A stretch of DNA of 64,000 nt from UBA2943 sp946534895 (GTDB lineage: Bacteria; Bacillota; Clostridia; Christensenellales; Aristaeellaceae), in the NCBI GenBank assembly GCA_946534895.1, contig CAMNDE010000004.1, forward strand, positions 1 through 64,000, given 5' to 3'. Shown piece by piece: positions 34,016 through 42,480 of the stretch. The position numbers and the translations under genes are program-made. A model generated the notes under the pieces. That model had not been told where the DNA came from, did not search any database, and saw only the letters and a list, made by a program, of their open reading frames with translations. How positions within the stretch are numbered: position 1 is the first letter of the stretch; each line of letters starts with the position of its first letter.

Positions 34016-35668
34016 ATGAAGAAGATCCTGTCCCTTGTCCTGGCACTGTGCATGCTGATGATCTCATCCGCAGCCCTGGCCACATCCGTAGACCCTGTTG
34101 GCGGCCTGGAGCCCAACTGGTGGGTCGACGCAGATCTGCAGCCGTCCGAAAGCTTTTATGTTGACGGCGGCCTGAACGTCAGCATGGTCGGCATCCATTA
34201 CAACCAGTATCCGACCACCTTTGACGGCGGTTACTATCTCCCCTCCGTTGAGAAGAAAACCGGTGTCCATTTCGACATCGACTGGCGTACCTCCGACGGC
34301 TATGCCACCGTGGTATCCACGATCCTGGCCGGCGGCACGGATAACCTGCCTGACGTCATTCAGCCCGGTGCGTTCGGCATTGCCGCCCTGGCCGCTGAAG
34401 GCGCCATCATCCCGCTGGATGAATATCTGGACCTGATCCCCAATGTGGTCGCAGCCGTGGGTGACCGGCTTTCCAGCTGGGCTTCCGCTGACGGACACAT
34501 TTATGCCATCCCCACCATCGTGAACGTTCCCGGTTCCCAGTCCATGACCTTCCGCAAGGACTGGGCACTCAAGCTCAAGGAGCAGGGCGTCATCGACTTC
34601 GATACCCCTTCCACCTGGGAGCAGTGGAAAGCCTTCTGGTACGGCGTCCGCGACAATGATGTGAACGGCAACGGCGACGCCAGCGATGAGATCCCGCTGG
34701 TTCTGGAAATGGGCGAGAGCGGCGAGCGTGCCCTGCATGCCCTGCTCAACGCGTTCGGCATCAAGGCTTCCAACGACGCACAGTTCTGCGTGCTGGATGA
34801 CGGCACCTACACCATGGTGTACGAGCATCCGAACTACAGCAAGTTCCTGACCGAAGCCCAGAAACTGTATGCGGACGGCATCATCGATCCCGAGTTCGCC
34901 ACCCGCAAGCAGGCTGATATGTACAACACCATGTCCGCCAACATCTGCGCTTCCTGCTTCACTTGGGCTCAGATGTCCCAGACCCACACCGAAGAGCTCT
35001 GGACCATGGGCATCGAAGACGCACTGTTCGAGTGCGTGGCTCCCATCACCGGACCTGACGGCGAGTGCTGGCTGCAGGAGCGCCAGGCTGTCACTCCTCT
35101 GAACTGCATCACCGTGGCTGCCAAGAACCGCGGCAAGGTGGAAGACCTCATGAAGTTCTACAACTGGCAGTTCTCCGAGGAAGGCATCAATCTGTACAAC
35201 TACGGCATTGAAGGCCTGACCTACACCCTCGTGGACGGCCAGCCCACCATGAACACCGCCATCGTCAAGAACGGCTTCACCGATTACCGCACCATCGGTA
35301 TGGAATTCGAGCCCTTCGGCGGCATGTGGCAGACCAGCGCCTTCATGCAGTGCCTGTTTGCAGGCGAATCCCTGGAAACCCTGAATGCGGCCTATCAGTC
35401 CTTCTGGAACGGCCTCAACGACGAGGGCGTCAACAAGGGACACTACTATGCAATGCCTCCGACCCTGGAGACCGACGCTTATAACGAGTATCGCGGTGAG
35501 CTGATCATCGGTTCCTCCGGCGTATGCGCTCTGCGCGATCAGTGCGTGGCCGGCCAGGTGAGCGTGGATGAGTTCTTCCAGAAGTATGAACAGCTCAAGT
35601 CCCGCGGACTGGAAGAGGTCATTGAGGAAGGCGCCGAGGCCTATGCTCAGATCATGGGCGGCGATTAA
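34016..35668 (+). CDS. Extracellular solute-binding protein of the sugar importer
   Basis: A 550-residue LplA-like family 1 binding protein for oligosaccharides. The signal peptide (about residues 1-22, MKKILSLVLALCMLMISSAALA) ends in a signal-peptidase-I site ALA-TS and has no lipobox cysteine, which is unusual for a Gram-positive binding protein. The mature part has WRTSDGYATVVSTILAGG and VPGSQSMTFRKDWALKL. Start ATG 34016 follows AAGGAGG nine bases upstream. Last gene of the importer unit; a terminator follows. Specificity unknown, but the neighbouring enzymes imply a plant- or host-glycan fragment. Confidence 0.93.
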   Translation: MKKILSLVLALCMLMISSAALATSVDPVGGLEPNWWVDADLQPSESFYVDGGLNVSMVGIHYNQYPTTFDGGYYLPSVEKKTGVHFDIDWRTSDGYATVVSTILAGGTDNLPDVIQPGAFGIAALAAEGAIIPLDEYLDLIPNVVAAVGDRLSSWASADGHIYAIPTIVNVPGSQSMTFRKDWALKLKEQGVIDFDTPSTWEQWKAFWYGVRDNDVNGNGDASDEIPLVLEMGESGERALHALLNAFGIKASNDAQFCVLDDGTYTMVYEHPNYSKFLTEAQKLYADGIIDPEFATRKQADMYNTMSANICASCFTWAQMSQTHTEELWTMGIEDALFECVAPITGPDGECWLQERQAVTPLNCITVAAKNRGKVEDLMKFYNWQFSEEGINLYNYGIEGLTYTLVDGQPTMNTAIVKNGFTDYRTIGMEFEPFGGMWQTSAFMQCLFAGESLETLNAAYQSFWNGLNDEGVNKGHYYAMPPTLETDAYNEYRGELIIGSSGVCALRDQCVAGQVSVDEFFQKYEQLKSRGLEEVIEEGAEAYAQIMGGD

Positions 35669-35695
35669 CAAATTCATAGACCCTGTATAAACCGG

Positions 35696-35724
35696 GGGCT
35701 GCCCTTTCGGGCAGCCCTCTCTTA
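35696..35724 (+). terminator. terminator after the sugar importer operon
   Basis: Perfect nine-base arms GGGCTGCCC and GGGCAGCCC with a four-base TTTC loop, then TCTCTTAT. The tail is only moderately T-rich, so some read-through into the isomerase-GH39-ROK-PMI genes 95 bases on is possible. Confidence 0.75.
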
Positions 35725-35818
35725 TCCGAAGAATCCCTGAAAAACCTGCCCTCTGACAGGCCGGGCGCCGGATGCATGCCCCGCCGACACGAACCAACAC
35801 AGAAAGAAGGCCACTGCA

Positions 35819-37249
35819 ATGCTGAATTATGACCGCAGACCCTCCATGGGACTGCTTCTGATCTCCCCGGAACGTTTTGCCGCCATCGGCGAAGGTACTG
35901 CGCGCGGTTCCTACAGGGAACGCAAGGAAAATGAAGCAGCCTGGATGCTGAAGGACATGTCCTCGCACTTTGACGTCTCCTTCCCCGGTATCGTGTGGAC
36001 GCGGAATGATGTCCAGAAAGCCATCGACCTGTTCACGGCGGACAAGGTGGATTTCGTGCTTGCCATTTATCTGTCCTGGGCCGAAGACTTTGCGTGGATC
36101 CGTTTCCTGCGGGACATGCCGGAATGTCCCGTCCTCTTCTGCCACCGCATGCGGGATTCCATCCAGCTCAAGGATACGCACGATGACGATGAGTTTGCCG
36201 AGTACCTGTGCTGCGGCGGACTGGTGGGGTCCCTGGAGGCCAGCGGTTCCATCCAGCGCTTCCAGCGCCCGATGCTGGAAACCTTCGTGGGCACCTGGCA
36301 GGAGATTCTTGCGCGCACGCAGACCTTCGGAAAGGCCGCAAAAGCGCGTTCCCTCTTCCGTCAGGCCACCTTCGGCCTGCTGGCCTGCATGAACGAAGTC
36401 ATGTGGAGCACCTATGTCAATGTCTATGACCTGTTTGCGCAGATCGGTCCGGAAATGCGCTTCCTTTCCGTGGCGGAGCTGGAAGACGAAGTCAACCGCG
36501 TCTCCGATGCCGACGCACGCGCTGTCATGAACCGCATCGCATCACAGTATGAAGTCCTGCCCAATGTGGACATGGAGAAGTTTCTGGCATCCGTACGCGC
36601 CTCCATGGCCATGGAGCGGCTCAGCGAAAAGTATGACCTGGACCTGCTTGTGCTCAATGACATTGATACCGTGCTGTTCCAGCATATCGGCCTGCGTCCG
36701 GGCTTCTGGCCCACCTCCCCGGACACCCGGGTGCACGTGGTGCCTGAGGGCGACATCGGAAGCGGTGTGGCAAGCCTTGCCCTGAAATGGCTCACAGGAC
36801 AGCATGTCAACTATATTGAGCCCTTCCACATCGATCTTCCCAGCCAGACCTTTGACGCCGGGCATGCCGGGCCCAACGACTATACCGATCCAAGAGGGCG
36901 CTGCAAGATTTCCTCGGACGTGCGCTTTGCCAAGACCAAATGGAAGTATGCAGGCGCGCCCTTTGCCTGGTATGTGTTCCCGGAGGGCCGCAAGACCATG
37001 CTGCACTGTTCGCAGCAGACCGGAAAATTCCAGTTCGTGCTCTCCCAGGTGGAAGCCGTGCACACGGACCATTTCCTGGCCACCTATTCCCACAGCCATT
37101 TCAGACCCGTCGGCGAAGACTGCCGCCAGCTCTTCTCACAGCTGATCCGGCAGGGCGTCACCCAGCACTACGGGATCACGGACGGTGACTGGACCGAAGC
37201 CGTCCGCGACCTTGCCATGATGCTCGGTATTGAATTCCATGTTGTCTGA
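35819..37249 (+). CDS. L-fucose/L-arabinose isomerase-like protein
   Basis: A 476-residue protein resembling the two Rossmann-like N-terminal domains plus C-terminal barrel of fucose and arabinose isomerases (FucI/AraA-type). MGLLLISPERFAAIGEG opens it; HHIG-like NDIDTVLFQHIGLRPGFWP and the C-terminal HCSQQTGKFQFVLSQVEAVHTDHFLATY suit a metal-dependent aldose-ketose isomerase. I assign it by overall pattern and context only. Expected role: turning a released aldose into the ketose for the ROK kinase or PMI encoded downstream. It begins a tightly spaced four-gene run (isomerase, GH39, ROK, PMI). Confidence 0.7.
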   Translation: MLNYDRRPSMGLLLISPERFAAIGEGTARGSYRERKENEAAWMLKDMSSHFDVSFPGIVWTRNDVQKAIDLFTADKVDFVLAIYLSWAEDFAWIRFLRDMPECPVLFCHRMRDSIQLKDTHDDDEFAEYLCCGGLVGSLEASGSIQRFQRPMLETFVGTWQEILARTQTFGKAAKARSLFRQATFGLLACMNEVMWSTYVNVYDLFAQIGPEMRFLSVAELEDEVNRVSDADARAVMNRIASQYEVLPNVDMEKFLASVRASMAMERLSEKYDLDLLVLNDIDTVLFQHIGLRPGFWPTSPDTRVHVVPEGDIGSGVASLALKWLTGQHVNYIEPFHIDLPSQTFDAGHAGPNDYTDPRGRCKISSDVRFAKTKWKYAGAPFAWYVFPEGRKTMLHCSQQTGKFQFVLSQVEAVHTDHFLATYSHSHFRPVGEDCRQLFSQLIRQGVTQHYGITDGDWTEAVRDLAMMLGIEFHVV

Positions 37250-37260
37250 GGAGGAGAAAG

Positions 37261-38691
37261 ATGGACAGACTGTTAAAAAGCGGCCGGATCCGGCCGGCGG
37301 ATGCCAAGACCATAGGGCCTTCGCGTATCGGGCTCGGGTTTGAAAAGCTGGACCGCAGGGCCTTTGAGCCTGAAAACGCCTATGCCCCGGTAGCCGCCAC
37401 CGGCGTACACTATATCCGTCTGCAGTCCGGATGGCAGAGAACTGAGCGCGTAAAGGGCGTCTATGACTTTGCATGGCTGGATGAACTTGTCGACCGTTTC
37501 ATCGCCCAGGGTCAGGAGCCCTGGATCTGTCTGTGCTACGGCAATGATCTGTACACGGAAGAAGCCGCGCAGTACTTTGGTGCTGTGGGCTGCCCGCCCA
37601 TTCACACGGAAGAGGAGAAGCAGGGCTGGGCGGCCTATGTACGCGCGCTGGTGGAGCATTTCCATACCCGTGTCAGCTGGTGGGAGGTCTGGAATGAGCC
37701 GGACGGACAATGGTGCTGGAAGCACGGAGTCAGCGCCAGCGAATACGCGGTGTTTGCCATGGAAACCGCAGATGTCATTCATGCCGCCGATCCGGAAGCG
37801 AAAGTCATTGCCGGCGTGCTCTGCAATGTCAACCTGCCCTATACCAGGGAAATGCTTGACTGCGGGCTTGCCGACCACGTGGAGGCCCTGTCCTTCCACC
37901 GGTACATGGCCGATGAGCTGGATTCCCTGCAGCAGATCCGCGCCCTGCGCGCGCTGATCAGCCGCTATTCGCCCTGGCTGCAGATCATTCAGGGGGAAAG
38001 CGGAACCCAGTCCGATTCCAGGGGTGCCGGCGCGCTCCGGGGCGGGGCCTGGAACGAGGTCAAGCAGGCCAAGTACCTTCTGCGGCACCGTCTGATCGAT
38101 CTCGCTTCCGAAGTCACCTTCACCTCGCACTTTACCGCCATGGACATGATCGAGGCCCTGAACGGCACAAGCAATGACAAGGCCTCCTGGCAGGACTTCG
38201 GATACTTCGGCGTTCTGCACGCGGAGTTTGACGAAAACGGTATTGCCAGCGGCACGTATACGCCCAAGCTTTCCTACCGCGCGCTTCAGCATCTGACCGC
38301 GCTGTTCCCGGAAGACGTCATGCCCTGTGACCTGCCTGTCATCCGCAAGGTGGAACCGTCCCCGAGAGTGTTCGGTACCGATGACGCGTCTTCGCAGCTG
38401 GTCATGCTGGGCTTTGAAAAGCAGTCCGGCGGCCAGGCCCTGGCCTTCTGGAAAGCCGCGGACCTGATGCGTGAAACCTATGAGGGAACCGTCTCCCTGG
38501 CGCTTCCCGGGGAAGAGCGGCCCATGGAACTGATTGACCTCATGTCCGGCGTGATATACACTCTGCCTGACAGCATGAAGATCAGCTCGGAAAACGGCGT
38601 CATTCTTCTCAAGAACCTGCCGCTGACTGATACGCCGTATCTTCTGACGTTCGGTGAGTTTGTAGACCCGGACCGCAGGATGGAGGTATAG
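37261..38691 (+). CDS. GH39-like clan GH-A glycosidase
   Basis: A 476-residue TIM-barrel glycosidase, cytosolic. The acid/base is Glu146 in WWEVWNEPDG and the nucleophile Glu246 in IIQGESG, 100 residues apart as in clan GH-A. TGVHYIRLQSGWQRTE and AWLDELVDRFIAQG match the GH39 start (beta-xylosidase/alpha-iduronidase group). The last about 100 residues form a beta-sandwich. It starts 11 bases after the isomerase and one base before the ROK gene. Retaining hydrolysis of an imported glycoside is likely; the sugar is unknown. Confidence 0.82.
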   Translation: MDRLLKSGRIRPADAKTIGPSRIGLGFEKLDRRAFEPENAYAPVAATGVHYIRLQSGWQRTERVKGVYDFAWLDELVDRFIAQGQEPWICLCYGNDLYTEEAAQYFGAVGCPPIHTEEEKQGWAAYVRALVEHFHTRVSWWEVWNEPDGQWCWKHGVSASEYAVFAMETADVIHAADPEAKVIAGVLCNVNLPYTREMLDCGLADHVEALSFHRYMADELDSLQQIRALRALISRYSPWLQIIQGESGTQSDSRGAGALRGGAWNEVKQAKYLLRHRLIDLASEVTFTSHFTAMDMIEALNGTSNDKASWQDFGYFGVLHAEFDENGIASGTYTPKLSYRALQHLTALFPEDVMPCDLPVIRKVEPSPRVFGTDDASSQLVMLGFEKQSGGQALAFWKAADLMRETYEGTVSLALPGEERPMELIDLMSGVIYTLPDSMKISSENGVILLKNLPLTDTPYLLTFGEFVDPDRRMEV

Positions 38692-38692
38692 T

Positions 38693-39535
38693 ATGCTTCT
38701 TCTGGATATCGGCGGGAGCTATGTCAAGTACGCGCTCGCGGACATGGACGGCCGGCTGAAGGAGGAAACCGTGGGCCAGACCCCGGCGCACGCGGACGGA
38801 AGCTTTGAGGAAATCTGCGGCGTTCTGCTCTCCGTGCTCGAGTCTGCCCGCCGCCGGCAGGAAGTCAGCAGGGTCTGCATTTCCATTCCCGGGCCCTTTG
38901 ATTTTGAGAGCGGCATCAGTCATATGCAGCACAAGTTCCCCTCGCTTCTGGGCCGCTCCCTGCGCGCACCCTTTGAACAGGAACATGCCGAGGTGAGCTT
39001 CCTGCACGATTCCACAGCTTTCATGCTGGGCGTTTACGGGGAGGCCGCTGAGCGGGGCAGCAGATCGCCCTGCTGCGTCATGCTCGGAACCGGACTCGGG
39101 TTCGCCATGATGCGGGACGGAAAGGTCTGCGTCAATGCTTCCCGCACACCGGCGTTCACGCTCTGGAATCACCCCTGGAAGTCCGGAATCTGCGAGGACG
39201 AAGTCTCCACACGCGCCCTATGCGCACGGTATCCGAGTCCGCTTTCCGTCCGGGAAATCGCCGCGCTTGCGCGGCAGGGGGATCCGCAGGCTGCCTCTGC
39301 TTTTGAGGAAACCGGAACATGCCTCAGCGCAATGCTCGGGCAGTTTCTGCCGGACCTCGGCTGTGATTTTCTCGTGCTGGGCGGACAGATTTCCAAGTCT
39401 GCAGACCTGTTCCATTTTTCCTTCCCGGTTCCCTGTATCGTCACGGAGCACCTGGATGATGCAGCGCTGCGCGGCGCGGCCCGCTTTGCCTGCCTCGGTC
39501 AGGCCGCCTGCGAACAGACCGTAATGCTCTCCTGA
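38693..39535 (+). CDS. ROK-family sugar kinase-like protein
   Basis: A 280-residue ASKHA-fold protein. The phosphate loop is LDIGGSYVKYAL (residues 4-15). ISIPGPFD and CCVMLGTGLGFAMM supply the substrate and adenosine motifs. The Cys/His zinc motif of most ROK proteins (C-x-C-x-x-x-x-C) is absent, and there is no HTH, so it is a kinase rather than a repressor. It lies one base after the GH39 stop and 42 bases before the PMI-like gene. Probable role: phosphorylation of the monosaccharide, feeding the PMI-like protein. Confidence 0.85.
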   Translation: MLLLDIGGSYVKYALADMDGRLKEETVGQTPAHADGSFEEICGVLLSVLESARRRQEVSRVCISIPGPFDFESGISHMQHKFPSLLGRSLRAPFEQEHAEVSFLHDSTAFMLGVYGEAAERGSRSPCCVMLGTGLGFAMMRDGKVCVNASRTPAFTLWNHPWKSGICEDEVSTRALCARYPSPLSVREIAALARQGDPQAASAFEETGTCLSAMLGQFLPDLGCDFLVLGGQISKSADLFHFSFPVPCIVTEHLDDAALRGAARFACLGQAACEQTVMLS

Positions 39536-39577
39536 CACCTGTTTTCCACATTTTCTGACAAAAGTGAGGTCTTGCCC

Positions 39578-41380
39578 ATGAGTTTCATGTTCCATCCGTA
39601 TCCCTATATCGATCATGACGCCGTCAACCCTGTTCCGCACATGGACCTGGACATACAGCGCGGCATGATTCCCTCGGCCCGGAAGATTGCCTCCTTCCTC
39701 AGGGAAGGCCGGAACGTGGGCATTGACGCCTATCCCGGCACCGATCTGAACGCGCTGATCAATGTCATCCGGCAGGTCATCGGAGACACACAGGTCGAGT
39801 ATATCTCCGCCTCCACCCTGCTCAAAAAGCCGGAAGTGCTGACTGAGATGCTCATGGAATACCTGCCCGAAGACCGGGATATTGACCCTGTGCTGCTGTA
39901 CGGCCGCCGGTATGAGGGCGGTTACGCCGGACTGCAGGAGACTGATCAGGTTAACGCCCTGAAGGACCGTCTTGCCAAAGAAAAAGGCCTGCTCGTGTTC
40001 GGGCAGGGCACTCTGGCACAGGAACTGCGCGGCTGCTATGACGTGCGCATCTGGGCGGACATCACCCCGCGCACTGCGGCCCTGAACTTCAAATACGGCA
40101 AGGCCCGCAATGTTGGCGCGGAGAAGGACCTTCCCTACTCCCTGATGATGCGCCGCAACTACTATGTGGACTTTGAAAACGCGCTGGATGTGCGCTGGAG
40201 CATGATCCGTGAGGGCAGCATGGACTGGTATATCAGCGCGGATGACCCCATGTCCCTTCAGATGATCTCCTTTGCGGATCTGAAGAAGATGTTCTCCGAG
40301 CTCTGCCGCCGGCCGTTCCGCTGCCGCCCCGTCTATCTCGAGGGCGTATGGGGCGGATTCTACATCCATCACCTCCGTCATCTGCCTTCCGAGATGCGCA
40401 ACTGCGCCTGGGTCTTCGACATGATCCCCATGGAAGTCTCAATCGTGGCTGTCCTGGACGGGCATGAATTCGAAGCGCCGTTCTTCACCTTTGTGCAGGC
40501 CATGGGCGAAACCCTGCTCGGCTCGCAGGCCATGGAACAGTTCCACGGCTATTTCCCGATCCGCTTCAACTATGATGACACCTATCATGCCAACGGCAAC
40601 ATGTCCATCCAGTGCCACCCGGATGCGGATTATGTAATGCCCCGGCACAACGAACTGGGACGGCAGGATGAAAGCTATTATGTCTGCGTCACCGCCCAGG
40701 GCGCAAAGACCTACCTCGGCTTCCGGGAAAGCGGGAGCTGCGAGGCATTCTTTGAGGAAGCACGCAGAGCCGAGAAAACCCATGAACTCATTGACTACGA
40801 AAAGTACATCAATGCGGTTCCCTCCGTGCCCGGCACGCAGGTCATGATCCCCGCCGGCACCGTGCACGCCTCCGGCCGCAACCAGGTGATTCTGGAGATC
40901 GGCAGCCTCACCGTGGGATCCTATACCTACAAGCTCTATGACTACCAGCGCATTGATCCGCAGACCGGCCTGCCGCGCCCGATTCACCTGAAAATGGGCA
41001 GCGCCGTCATCCACCCGGAGCGCACTTCTGAATGGGTCCGGGACAATCTCGTCAACCACGGCGGTCTGGTGCGCGAAGGCAGGGACAGTCAGGGAAATCC
41101 CTGGAAGGAAATCATTGTCGGCGAGCACGATCTGCTCTACTTCTCCCTGCGTGATCTGATCTTCTGGGACAGCATGGAGGACGATACCGACGGTCAGTTC
41201 CACGTGCTTGCCCTGGTGGACGGAGAGAAGGTCGAAGTGGCCTCGGTGGAGGATCCTTCCCTGCGCTATGTCATGAACAGTCTGGACGTGATCGTGGTTC
41301 CTGCCTCCCTGGGCAGATATACCGTGCGTAATCTGGGCATCGGATCCGTCACCGTGCACAAGACACTCCTCAAGCGCTGA
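39578..41380 (+). CDS. Class I mannose-6-phosphate isomerase-like protein with extra N-terminal domain
   Basis: A 600-residue protein. From about residue 245 it is a ManA-like cupin: FNYDDTYHANG-x-MSIQCHPDADY (Gln345 and His347 as zinc ligands), IPAGTVHASG (His430), QVILEIGS (Glu440), YKLYDYQR. Residues 30-180 look like a decayed P-loop kinase of uridine-kinase type: VGIDAYPGTDLNAL (47-60) where GxxGxGKS/T would be, and a RGCYDVRIWADITP strand like the YD-x-x-IFVD of such kinases. ATG 39578 follows GAGGT at eight bases. The cupin probably interconverts a hexose 6-phosphate. Last of four genes; it overlaps the convergent mutarotase gene by 11 bases. Confidence 0.85.
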   Translation: MSFMFHPYPYIDHDAVNPVPHMDLDIQRGMIPSARKIASFLREGRNVGIDAYPGTDLNALINVIRQVIGDTQVEYISASTLLKKPEVLTEMLMEYLPEDRDIDPVLLYGRRYEGGYAGLQETDQVNALKDRLAKEKGLLVFGQGTLAQELRGCYDVRIWADITPRTAALNFKYGKARNVGAEKDLPYSLMMRRNYYVDFENALDVRWSMIREGSMDWYISADDPMSLQMISFADLKKMFSELCRRPFRCRPVYLEGVWGGFYIHHLRHLPSEMRNCAWVFDMIPMEVSIVAVLDGHEFEAPFFTFVQAMGETLLGSQAMEQFHGYFPIRFNYDDTYHANGNMSIQCHPDADYVMPRHNELGRQDESYYVCVTAQGAKTYLGFRESGSCEAFFEEARRAEKTHELIDYEKYINAVPSVPGTQVMIPAGTVHASGRNQVILEIGSLTVGSYTYKLYDYQRIDPQTGLPRPIHLKMGSAVIHPERTSEWVRDNLVNHGGLVREGRDSQGNPWKEIIVGEHDLLYFSLRDLIFWDSMEDDTDGQFHVLALVDGEKVEVASVEDPSLRYVMNSLDVIVVPASLGRYTVRNLGIGSVTVHKTLLKR

Positions 41381-42320
41381 CATCCGCTCCCGCTTCCACA
41401 TGGATCTTCATACGGAATACCGCTGTTTTCCCCGGTGCAAGAGACCGGAACCCGGTCTCTTCCCGGGGAAAATCTGTATTCGGGGCATTGATCATGCAGG
41501 TCTGCGGCTCCACGCACAGATAGTCCAGGCTTCCGCCGCCATAGACCATCCAGAAGCGGTAGCCTTCCGTCTCATACACCACACGGTACGCGTGTGAGGG
41601 ATGCTCCAGCACCATGCGCATATCCGGCGTGCTTTCGTACAGGCAGGAAACCGTCCGGGTCCCCTGCCACGGGTGGAAGCATCCCTGCCTCAGCTGCTCC
41701 AGCGTTTCTGATACGGTTCTCACTTCTCCCGTGGGCAGAAGCCGCACCGGATCGCGCATAATTTCCCTGTCAGCCGAAAGCCCAAGCCGGATATTTCCGG
41801 CGTCCCCGGCCGCACCGGGCCTCCGGAACGTGGTATGAAAGCCCAGCATCAGCGGCATGCACCGGTCCGACTGATTGGTGATCTGCACCTCATGCCTGAA
41901 GCCTTCGCTCCCGGTTTCCGCCCGGATCCGGAAGGTAAACGCGTGGGGAAAACAGCCATAGGGACGATCCGCATCCGCCCGATACACCATGCAGATCCGG
42001 TCTTCCGCCTGCTCCTCCACCTGGAAAGTGGAAAGATGCAGTGAGCCGTGCAGCGAGCAGTTCCGCTCCCTGTCCGTCACGGGAAACCGGTACGTCCTGC
42101 CGCCAAAGGAAAAGCATCCCCCGTCTATGCGGTTCGGCGGAAAAAGCACCGGCATGCCGTACAGAAAAGGGGATGCCTCCCAGCTTTCCCGGGATGCAGG
42201 CGCCCGCAGAATCTCGTGATTCCCGGGCAGATACCGAAGCCGCATGACCGCAGCGCCCCTGTCCGGTGCAAGGCCTGCCTCATATCCGCCTCCTCGGATC
42301 CATTCCAGCTGTTTCTCCAT
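41370..42320 (-). CDS. Aldose 1-epimerase-like (mutarotase) protein
   Basis: A 316-residue mutarotase-fold protein. GYEAGLAPDRGAAVMRLRYLPG, MPVLFPPNRIDGG and NCSLHGSLHL (the catalytic His-containing loop, usually HG) and a late VEPQTCMINAPN with its glutamate are characteristic of GalM-like enzymes. It lies opposite the sugar operons and overlaps the PMI gene by 11 bases at the 3' end. It would interconvert alpha and beta anomers of the released hexose. I chose ATG 42320 for the GGAGGGG six bases upstream; ATG 42350 is possible. Confidence 0.85.
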   Translation of the reverse strand: MEKQLEWIRGGGYEAGLAPDRGAAVMRLRYLPGNHEILRAPASRESWEASPFLYGMPVLFPPNRIDGGCFSFGGRTYRFPVTDRERNCSLHGSLHLSTFQVEEQAEDRICMVYRADADRPYGCFPHAFTFRIRAETGSEGFRHEVQITNQSDRCMPLMLGFHTTFRRPGAAGDAGNIRLGLSADREIMRDPVRLLPTGEVRTVSETLEQLRQGCFHPWQGTRTVSCLYESTPDMRMVLEHPSHAYRVVYETEGYRFWMVYGGGSLDYLCVEPQTCMINAPNTDFPREETGFRSLAPGKTAVFRMKIHVEAGADVSA

Positions 42321-42420
42321 ACCTGTCCCCTCCGGCGCACTGCTGTTCATGTTCTTTCTTCAGAGAGTATACCACGTCTGCTTTCCGCGTCCCAAGCGCA
42401 AGAAGAATCCGTTCCATTTC

Positions 42421-42449
42421 TTTACGGCTTTTCCTTATTCCGTTATAAT
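42421..42449 (+). promoter_or_regulatory. promoter of the Tat-dependent amidohydrolase
   Basis: -35 TTTACG, 17 bases, -10 TATAAT. It ends 31 bases before the ATG, giving a short leader. Confidence 0.65.
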
Positions 42450-42480
42450 GTTTTTATTCTTATTCATGGGGTGAGACTAT

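Noticed and set aside
36542..37099. Open frame antisense inside the isomerase-like gene
   Set aside because: It is fully contained in a supported gene and has no pattern.
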